Assembly (NCBI GenBank): GCA_035627675.1
Contig: DASPLH010000032.1
Location: 1-7,196 of the forward strand
Length of the DNA stretch: 7,196 nucleotides
Origin: DASPLH01 sp035627675
GTDB taxonomy: Bacteria > Acidobacteriota > Terriglobia > Terriglobales > Acidobacteriaceae
Direction: 5' to 3'
Below are positions 1 through 4,455 of the stretch, one piece after another (positions within the stretch are counted from its first letter, which is position 1; every line of letters begins with the position of its first letter). The notes under the pieces were generated by a model. The model was not told the origin of the DNA, ran no database searches, and saw nothing but the letters and a program-made list of their open reading frames with translations. Both the position numbers and the translations under genes were made by a program.

Positions 1-138
1 ACCAGCGGAGATCCGGTGGAGGAAGCCGTTCGACGAAATCCCAGGGGACTGGAAAAAGTGGCCGAATTCAACGGACCGGAGCGCAGCGCCGCGTTCTACC
101 GAAGCAGTCTGAAGTTGGTACTTGAAAAGACAAAGTAG
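1..138 (+). CDS. 3' end of an unrecognised protein (partial)
   Basis: Frame 1 is open from the first base of the window and stops at TAG (136-138), giving the last 45 residues of a + strand protein. The tail is hydrophilic and charged. It contains a stretch VEEAVRRNPRGLEKV and ends SLKLVLEKTK, which would suit a terminal amphipathic helix. There is no membrane segment and no motif I recognise, so no function is proposed. That this is a real coding end is supported by its lying immediately outside the converging bshB1 gene and by the absence of any competing gene here. The gene body lies to the left of the window. Confidence 0.55.
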   Translation, partial: TSGDPVEEAVRRNPRGLEKVAEFNGPERSAAFYRSSLKLVLEKTK

Positions 139-157
139 AAAATGGAAAGCGGAGACC

Positions 158-188
158 AACTCGAACTCGAAACTTGAAACTAGAGACT
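158..188. repeat. Short degenerate heptamer tandem repeat in a convergent spacer
   Basis: The spacer between the left-edge gene and the end of bshB1 holds consecutive units AACTCG (158-163), AACTCGA (164-170), AACTTGA (171-177) and AACTAGA (178-184), followed by a decayed GACTT (185-189). The consensus is AACTNGA, period 7, with the first unit one base short. It is much more A-rich than the flanking genes. It may be a decayed simple repeat in the 3' untranslated DNA of two converging genes. No rho-independent terminator with a clear stem is visible in 139-190. Confidence 0.5.
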
Positions 189-190
189 TC

Positions 191-949
191 CTAAAGGCTC
201 TTCACCGGAATGGTGAGCAAGTCGTCCACCACTCCGATCTCTTTCTGCACGAACGGCTCCGCGTACTTCACGCCGGCCAGCATTCCGTAGAAAGACGCCA
301 TCGTTTCCAATCTCTGCCGGATCTCCTGCTTCAACGGGAACAGGCCCGACCCATCGGCCTGGTCTTCGTATTGCGACTTGTAGGCCATCAGGGCTTCCAC
401 CCGGCGCTCGAACTGGCCGGTGATATCCACCACGAACCCTGGCCGCACATCGTAGTAGAGGCTGGCATAGACGATCTTGAAGGGCCGGTGCGGAGGCAGT
501 TTGGCGACTGCGCCCAGGTCTTCCGGATCGGTGAATCCGGGAGTCTTGCCGAGCTTCGTCAACCCTGCGAGGAAGCACGCCTCGTACCCAAGCGTCGAAC
601 ACGTCGCGTGGTCCGGGTGCCGCGCCTGCCAGTAGGGAAGTATGACCACCCTCGGCCGCTGCTCCCGAATGACGCGGGAGATCTTCAGCCGGTTCTCCCA
701 GGTGTTCTCCACGCGGCCGTCGGGAATGTCGAGCGCTCCGCGCCACGTTGCCTTCAGGATGCGAGCCGCTTCCGCGGCCTCCCGCGCGCGGTCTTCGACC
801 GTGCCGCGGGTTCCCATCTCGCCCTGCGTCAGGTCCAGGATGCCGGTTCGATAGCCTCGTTCGGCCATCTTGAGCAGCGTTCCGCCACAGGTTTGCTCCA
901 CGTCGTCGCGGTGCGCTGCGATGGCGAGGATATCGAGAGCGTCAGTCAA
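191..949 (-). CDS. bshB1: Bacillithiol biosynthesis deacetylase BshB1 (LmbE/PIG-L family)
   Basis: This 252-residue protein is a zinc-dependent cytoplasmic hydrolase. The family removes the acetyl group from N-acetylglucosaminyl-malate (step two of bacillithiol synthesis, between BshA and BshC). Zinc-site residues can be placed from the family pattern: H13, D16 and H114 (in ARHPDH), with D15 as catalytic base. The GEMGTRGT segment (43-50) and the late GVKYAEPF segment (226-233) are characteristic of BshB1. One oddity is that the usual AHPDD motif reads AHRDD, with Arg at position 14. Length is slightly above the usual ~235. The start is TTG at 949, chosen because GGAGG lies 6 nt upstream and the next residues align with the family N-terminus. 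It overlaps the end of the carbonic anhydrase gene by 8 bp, so it is probably translationally coupled and is the last gene of the operon. bshA and bshC are not in the window. A deacetylase for another sugar amide remains possible. Confidence 0.88.
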   Translation of the reverse strand: MTDALDILAIAAHRDDVEQTCGGTLLKMAERGYRTGILDLTQGEMGTRGTVEDRAREAAEAARILKATWRGALDIPDGRVENTWENRLKISRVIREQRPRVVILPYWQARHPDHATCSTLGYEACFLAGLTKLGKTPGFTDPEDLGAVAKLPPHRPFKIVYASLYYDVRPGFVVDITGQFERRVEALMAYKSQYEDQADGSGLFPLKQEIRQRLETMASFYGMLAGVKYAEPFVQKEIGVVDDLLTIPVKSL

Positions 950-1442
950 GCGTGACCTCCGTCAGGTGGCCGGTGCGAACGTCATACACGAAACCCCGGA
1001 TCTTCAGTTCCTCCTGAATCCAGCTATGGGAATGCAGCTTGCGAAGCTGCTCGCGCACGTTCTCCTCCACATCGGTGAACGCATAGAACTTCACGGGAGT
1101 ATTCGCCGGGCCTCCGGCGCGCGCTTCGACCAGTTCGTGCAGTTGCTCTTCACTCTGCTTCATCAGGCCGCAGTCGGTGTGATTGATGACCATGATCTCT
1201 TCCGTCCCGAGGACGTAGTGCGAGATCAACAGCGAGCGCAGGGCATCTTCGGTCACGATGCCGCCGGCGTTGCGGATGATGTGGGCGTCGCCCGGAGCGA
1301 GGCCGAGCGTGGCGCGTCCCAGGCGCGTGTCCATGCAGGTCAGCACCGCCAGCTTGCGGGTGGGCCGTGGGGAAACCCGGTCCGGGTCGTGCTCCAGCGC
1401 GTAGCTCTGGTTGGCCCGGATGACTTCATCAATGGTGCTCAT
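942..1442 (-). CDS. Beta-class carbonic anhydrase (small, Rv1284-like)
   Basis: This 166-residue cytoplasmic zinc enzyme interconverts CO2 and bicarbonate. Zinc ligands C36, H88 and C91 are visible in CMDTR (36-40) and HTDCG (88-92), with the Asp-Arg dyad D38/R40 that shapes the active site. RNAGG (57-61) and the following segment VTEDALRSLLIS are typical of the short beta-class proteins represented by Mycobacterium tuberculosis Rv1284. It lacks the longer extensions of plant-type or E. coli Can enzymes. The ATG start at 1442 has GGAGG 5 nt upstream (1448-1452). It begins 13 bp after the ispA-like stop codon and its 3' end overlaps bshB1, so it is the middle gene of a three-gene operon. A metabolic link with its neighbours is not obvious; co-transcription is inferred from spacing alone. 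Confidence 0.92.
   Translation of the reverse strand: MSTIDEVIRANQSYALEHDPDRVSPRPTRKLAVLTCMDTRLGRATLGLAPGDAHIIRNAGGIVTEDALRSLLISHYVLGTEEIMVINHTDCGLMKQSEEQLHELVEARAGGPANTPVKFYAFTDVEENVREQLRKLHSHSWIQEELKIRGFVYDVRTGHLTEVTLD
956..960 (-). promoter_or_regulatory. Ribosome binding site of bshB1 (decides TTG start)
   Basis: The minus strand reads GGAGG here, 6 nt before TTG at 949-947. It sits inside the end of the upstream carbonic anhydrase gene and supports the TTG start over any later codon. Confidence 0.7.
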
Positions 1443-1455
1443 GACGGCCTCCGGC

Positions 1456-2337
1456 TCACTTCTTGCGCTCGACGAGATACCGGGCGAGTTCCTTCAAGGT
1501 GTCCGCGCGATTCCCGAAGCTGTCGAGCGCCGAACACGCCTGGTTGATCAACTGCGACGCCATCTGTTCGGCCTTCTCCAGTCCGTAAAGCGCCGGGTAC
1601 GTGGCTTTCTCGGCACTGAGATCTTTCCCGGCCGTCTTGCCGAGCTGCTCGCTCGTCTGCGTGACGTCGAGGATGTCGTCGGCGATCTGGAACGCCAACC
1701 CGGCGGCGCGTCCGAACTCGCGCACCCGCTGCACCTCAGTGGCTTTCGCGCCGGCGAAATAACAACCGGTCACCAGCGATGCCGTAAGGAGCGCGCCGGT
1801 CTTGGCGCGATGAATGTACTCGAGGGTCTCGGCGTCGGCTTTGGTGTGTTCGGCCTCGAGGTCCACGACCTGTCCGCCGATCATTCCATCCACCGTGCCG
1901 GTTGCGTGCGCCAGTTCCTGGATGATGTGTACGGTCTGCTCGGCCGGGCACCGCAGGCGCGCCATTACTTCGTAGGCGCAGGTCTGGAGAGCGTCACCGG
2001 CCAGGATCGCCGTTGCCTCACCGAACGCGACGTGGCACGTCGGGCGCCCGCGACGCAGATCATCGTTGTCGAGCGCCGGAAGGTCGTCGTGGATCAGCGA
2101 ATACGTATGCAGCATCTCGATGGCTGCGCCGAGGTCCTCCACGCCGGCCGGAACCTGGCCGGCGATCATGCGAGCGGCTTCCATGCAGAGAATGGGACGA
2201 AGGCGCTTGCCCCCGGCGAACACGCTGTGGCGCATTGCCTGATGGATCGAGGTGGGATGCTGTGTGGCGGCGGGCAGCAGTCGCTCCAACGCTGCGTCAG
2301 CGATCTGCTGACCTTGCTTCAAGGTTTCAGTGAGCAT
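1456..2337 (-). CDS. ispA: Short-chain polyprenyl diphosphate synthase, probably farnesyl diphosphate synthase
   Basis: This 293-residue enzyme condenses isopentenyl diphosphate with allylic diphosphates to make the precursor for quinone, undecaprenyl and hopanoid synthesis. All family landmarks are present: GGKRLRP (42-48), the first Asp-rich motif DDLPALD at 84-90 continuing NDDLRRG, KTG (179-181), and the second Asp-rich motif DDILD at 220-224. Tyr79, five residues before the first Asp-rich motif, is the bulky residue typical of bacterial C15 (farnesyl) enzymes. Geranylgeranyl synthases usually have a smaller residue there, so FPP is the likelier product, though C20 cannot be excluded. The ATG at 2337 aligns with the family start, but no Shine-Dalgarno sequence precedes it. 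It is the first gene of the operon with carbonic anhydrase and bshB1. dxs, a common partner, is not in the window. Confidence 0.93.
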   Translation of the reverse strand: MLTETLKQGQQIADAALERLLPAATQHPTSIHQAMRHSVFAGGKRLRPILCMEAARMIAGQVPAGVEDLGAAIEMLHTYSLIHDDLPALDNDDLRRGRPTCHVAFGEATAILAGDALQTCAYEVMARLRCPAEQTVHIIQELAHATGTVDGMIGGQVVDLEAEHTKADAETLEYIHRAKTGALLTASLVTGCYFAGAKATEVQRVREFGRAAGLAFQIADDILDVTQTSEQLGKTAGKDLSAEKATYPALYGLEKAEQMASQLINQACSALDSFGNRADTLKELARYLVERKK

Positions 2338-2497
2338 GAAAGTTGAAGTTTAGCAGCGAGGTGGCGTTATGGACTAGAACGCTCGACGAAGTCGCGCCCA
2401 AACTGAGTCTCGCCAACGACGCTGACCCGAAACCGGTTGCGCCCGTGGGTTGCGTTGCCATGCATCGCGGCCGTTGCGTGCGGCAATCTCAGTATGC
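2338..2497. other. Divergent intergenic region between ispA and ligC
   Basis: This 160-bp region must carry promoters for both diverging genes. On the minus strand TAAACT (2352-2347) lies 9 nt before the ispA ATG and could serve as a -10 element for a nearly leaderless transcript, but no convincing -35 box sits at the right distance. On the + strand I see no clear promoter or ribosome binding site. TTG at 2450 opens the ligase frame earlier, so part of this region (2450-2497) could be coding. Confidence 0.35.
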
Positions 2498-3634
2498 ATG
2501 CCGCAGCGGAAGCCACGCACCCGAAAGACGGAACTTGCCGCCGGGGCCGTCCCGGCCGAAAAGCTTGCCGCGCAATTCCCAAAACTCGATCTGCCACTGC
2601 AAGCGCCGTTCCCGCCCATGGAAGCGAAGCTTGTGGACGCCATCCCCGACCTCGGTGGATGGCAGTACGAGCCGAAGTGGGACGGCTTCCGCTGCCTCGC
2701 CTTTCGCGGCGGCGACGAAGTCGTCTTGCAGTCCAAGGCCGGACAGCCGCTCGGACGTTATTTCCCCGAACTGGTCGAGGCCGTACGCGCGCTGAGGCCG
2801 GGCAAGTTCGTGCTCGATGGGGAGATCGTCATCTCGCTGGCCGGGCGCCTGTCGTTCGACGATCTACTCATGCGGATACACCCGGCGGCCAGCCGCATCA
2901 GGCGACTGGCGCAGGAGACGCCGGCCACGCTGCTTGCCTTCGACCTGCTGGTGGATGAACGCGGTCGTGACCTGACGTCCCTGCCATTGCGCGAGCGCCG
3001 ACAACGTCTGGAGGACTTCTTCCGCGCCCTGGGCACAAGCAAACTGGTGCGGCTATCTCCGGCCACAACGGAGCGCGCCCAGGCTGAGCGGTGGATGGCG
3101 GAGCTATCGGCCGCGGGATTCGACGGGGTGGTGGCCAAGCAACTCGATGCCTCGTATGAGAGCGGGGAGCGGGCCATGCACAAGGTGAAGCGCATCCGGA
3201 CGGCCGATTGCATCGTCGGAGGCTTCCGCTTCGCGTCCAAGGGAGGGGCTGTGGGAAGCCTCCTTCTGGGGCTGTACGGCGAAGACGGCCTGCTGCACCA
3301 CGTAGGCTTCACATCCAGCTTCAACAACGAACAGCGGCAGGAACTTAAAGCAATTCTTGAACCTTATCGCGGAGGCTCCGGCTTTACCGGCCGCGCACCC
3401 GGAGGTCCCAGCCGGTGGAGTACCGAGCGCACAGGGGAGTGGGAGCGGCTGGAGCCGAAACTGGTGTGCGAGGTCCGCTACGACCACTTCTCCGGCGGAC
3501 GCTTCCGCCATGGGACGAAGTTCATGCGCTGGCGTCCGGAGAAGAGGGTCGAATCGTGCACGATGGAGCAGGTAGAGCCGCGCAGCGGCCAAGGCAGGAT
3601 CGAGGACCTGTTCGCCGCCGGACCGCGAACATGA
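2498..3634 (+). CDS. ligC: ATP-dependent DNA ligase, LigC type
   Basis: This 378-residue protein seals nicked DNA using ATP. Numbering from the ATG at 2498, the nucleotidyl-transfer motif I is KWDGFR with lysine K60. LDGEI follows (metal-binding Glu ~109), then FDLLVDE (~148-154), motif IV DGVVAK (~209-214) and motif V KVK (~229-231). An OB-fold segment near the end carries VRYDHFSGGRFRH and RWRPEK. The arrangement, including RIHPAASRIR after motif I and RTADC after motif V, matches mycobacterial LigC rather than LigD: there is no polymerase or phosphoesterase domain, and no Ku gene nearby. LigC has been linked to base-excision repair and back-up end joining. Homology begins only around residue 30, so the basic N-terminal stretch is an extension or is untranslated. 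Other possible starts are TTG 2450 and ATG 2618, and none has a good Shine-Dalgarno. The gene is transcribed alone, opposite to all other complete genes here. Confidence 0.9.
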   Translation: MPQRKPRTRKTELAAGAVPAEKLAAQFPKLDLPLQAPFPPMEAKLVDAIPDLGGWQYEPKWDGFRCLAFRGGDEVVLQSKAGQPLGRYFPELVEAVRALRPGKFVLDGEIVISLAGRLSFDDLLMRIHPAASRIRRLAQETPATLLAFDLLVDERGRDLTSLPLRERRQRLEDFFRALGTSKLVRLSPATTERAQAERWMAELSAAGFDGVVAKQLDASYESGERAMHKVKRIRTADCIVGGFRFASKGGAVGSLLLGLYGEDGLLHHVGFTSSFNNEQRQELKAILEPYRGGSGFTGRAPGGPSRWSTERTGEWERLEPKLVCEVRYDHFSGGRFRHGTKFMRWRPEKRVESCTMEQVEPRSGQGRIEDLFAAGPRT

Positions 3635-3648
3635 AAGCGGCAAAAGTG

Positions 3649-3671
3649 AAGGCCCCGCGATCCGGGGCCTT
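3649..3671. terminator. Bidirectional intrinsic terminator between ligC and the receiver gene
   Basis: A perfect 9-bp stem, AAGGCCCCG (3649-3657) and CGGGGCCTT (3663-3671), encloses a 5-nt loop. It lies 14 bp after the ligC stop and 23 bp beyond the receiver-gene stop on the other strand. On the minus strand the stem is followed by CACTTTTG, a short T tract; on the + strand only CCTGTTC follows, so termination is probably stronger for the minus-strand operon. Placement between convergent genes supports the call. Confidence 0.8.
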
Positions 3672-3694
3672 CCTGTTCGAGCAAGGGAGAAAGA

Positions 3695-4066
3695 TCAGGC
3701 TGCTGCGAAGAAGACTCTGCGTGCAGGGGTCGCGCGCAAGGCGAGAAGCATGGAGCGGATGTCGCTGCTGTGGCAGCAATCCACGGCTCCGGCGTTCACC
3801 GCGGCGGTCCACATCTCATCGTCGGGAACCCTGTGCACGCAGATGACAGCCGTGTCGGGGAACTCGCCGCAGAGCTCGCGCACGCTGTCCAGCGGGATAG
3901 CCTCAAGGTCCACGATGGCGACCTGTGCGCGGTTCACTGCGATCGTCTGGCGCAGCTCTCTGCCGGGGGCCAGCGACACTCGCCGGAAGTGTGCACGGAG
4001 GCTGTCGGCAATGCTTTGGGCGGCGGACGCATCGCCGTGGGATACGACGACCGTAAGGGCCTTCAT
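3695..4066 (-). CDS. Stand-alone degenerate receiver-domain protein
   Basis: This 123-residue protein has the outline of a response-regulator receiver (CheY-like alpha/beta) domain and no output domain. The first strand LTVVVSH, the third strand VAIVDLE with a possible phospho-acceptor D53, and AVICVH followed by the GAVD turn (93-96) fit the fold. Other active-site residues are missing: the usual acidic pair after strand 1 is replaced by the segment SHGD, the conserved Thr/Ser after strand 4 is absent (VICVH), and the Lys-Pro after strand 5 is Ser-Ser (100-101). It may therefore be a pseudo-receiver that binds a partner without classical phosphorylation switching. The ATG at 4066 has GGAG 5 nt upstream. 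It lies 72 bp after xseB on the same strand and ends at the shared terminator. No histidine kinase is in the window. The fold assignment is fairly secure; the role is unknown. Confidence 0.72.
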   Translation of the reverse strand: MKALTVVVSHGDASAAQSIADSLRAHFRRVSLAPGRELRQTIAVNRAQVAIVDLEAIPLDSVRELCGEFPDTAVICVHRVPDDEMWTAAVNAGAVDCCHSSDIRSMLLALRATPARRVFFAAA

Positions 4067-4082
4067 AGGGACTCCGAAAAGC

Positions 4083-4099
4083 TCCCCGAGACCCGGGGA
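4083..4099 (-). promoter_or_regulatory. Small hairpin in the xseB-receiver spacer, possible weak attenuator
   Basis: Within the 72-bp spacer, TCCCCG (4083-4088) and CGGGGA (4094-4099) pair around a 5-nt loop. On the minus strand the hairpin is followed by GCTTTTCGG, then the GGAG and ATG of the receiver gene. The 6-bp stem and four T residues are short for an efficient terminator, so partial attenuation or a processing/stability hairpin is possible. Confidence 0.3.
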
Positions 4100-4138
4100 A
4101 CATCTGTGTCGACCGTGGCGCGTTCTATTGCCGCGCTA

Positions 4139-4381
4139 TCAGCGCTTCTGGGCGGCGTCGGCGGCCCGGTCGAACGGCTCTGCCTGTAGTTTTCCGTTCT
4201 GCTTCAGGAGTATCTCGACCTTGCCTTCGGCTTCTTCCAGCTCTTTGCGGCACGAGTTCGAGAGCTGGATGCCTTCCTCGAAAAGCTTCAGCGCCTGCTC
4301 GAGCGGGATCTCGCCTTTCTCCAACTGCGTGACGATGCTTTCCAACCGCTCCAGGCATTCCTCGAACTTTGGCAATCTCAA
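4139..4381 (-). CDS. xseB: Exodeoxyribonuclease VII small subunit
   Basis: This 80-residue, mostly helical, highly charged protein is the small subunit of exonuclease VII, which with XseA degrades single-stranded DNA in both directions in mismatch repair and recombination. The pattern FEECLERLESIVTQLEKGE, then IPLEQALKLFEEGIQLS and the LEEAEGKVEILL helix is the full XseB signature at the usual length. xseA is not in the window. The start is TTG at 4381, or TTG at 4375 giving MPKFEE; no ATG or GTG fits the frame nearby. A perfect AGGAGG lies 23 nt upstream of TTG 4381, with a hairpin between, discussed separately. It follows the solute-binding protein gene by 72 bp and precedes the receiver gene. 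An N-terminal frameshift joining it to the small overlapping frame that begins at ATG 4425 cannot be ruled out. Confidence 0.92.
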   Translation of the reverse strand: MRLPKFEECLERLESIVTQLEKGEIPLEQALKLFEEGIQLSNSCRKELEEAEGKVEILLKQNGKLQAEPFDRAADAAQKR

Positions 4382-4425
4382 ACGTCCGGAGCAGAACTCC
4401 GGCGCCTCCTGTTGAGCGAAATCAT
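4378..4425 (-). other. Candidate 15-codon leader reading frame overlapping the xseB start
   Basis: An ATG at 4425 opens a 15-residue frame, MISLNRRRRSSAPDV, whose TGA (4380-4378) overlaps the TTG proposed for xseB in a TTGA arrangement. The AGGAGG and hairpin lie inside it. Its own upstream sequence shows only a weak GGGG. It could be a coupling leader peptide, the true N-terminus of xseB separated by a frameshift, or chance; there is no homology evidence. Confidence 0.2.
4382..4410 (-). promoter_or_regulatory. Unusual xseB ribosome binding site with intervening hairpin
   Basis: The minus strand reads AGGAGG (4410-4405), two bases, a perfect inverted repeat CCGGAG/CTCCGG (4402-4397 and 4391-4386, 5-nt loop), four bases, then TTG at 4381. 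Linear spacing is 23 nt, too long for normal initiation. If the hairpin forms, the effective spacing is 6 nt to TTG 4381 or 12 nt to TTG 4375. The alternative is that AGGAGG is coincidental or serves another start. Confidence 0.5.
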
Positions 4426-4443
4426 AACCCCGATTGCCGCCTG

Positions 4444-4455
4444 AGGTATTTACCT
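4444..4455. other. Short palindrome AGGTA-TT-TACCT at the end of the lipoprotein gene
   Basis: AGGTA (4444-4448) and TACCT (4451-4455) form an inverted repeat with a 2-bp centre, overlapping the TAG stop of the solute-binding protein gene and lying 63 bp upstream of xseB. It is too short and tight to be a terminator stem. It could be an operator half-site pair, but a chance palindrome of this size is common. Confidence 0.2.

Noticed and set aside
122..955. Long + strand open frame (277 codons) antisense to bshB1
   Set aside because: It mirrors the codons of bshB1, has low-complexity Arg/His-rich content and no recognisable domain; bshB1 has clear family motifs on the other strand.
1411..2346. 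Long + strand open frame (311 codons) antisense to the farnesyl synthase
   Set aside because: Typical shadow frame of a G+C-rich gene; the minus strand encodes all synthase motifs.
2343..2372. Possible + strand sigma-70 promoter for ligC (TTGAAG with a TATGG-like -10)
   Set aside because: The -10 match is poor and the spacing of 18-19 bp is long; not better than chance.
2498..3634. LigD-based non-homologous end-joining operon
   Set aside because: There is no polymerase or phosphoesterase domain and no Ku gene in the window; sequence features match stand-alone LigC.
3631..3846. Frame starting at the ATGA overlap with the ligC stop, as if a coupled downstream gene
   Set aside because: It begins well but runs through the terminator hairpin and then antisense to the receiver gene, becoming Arg/Cys-rich without any domain.
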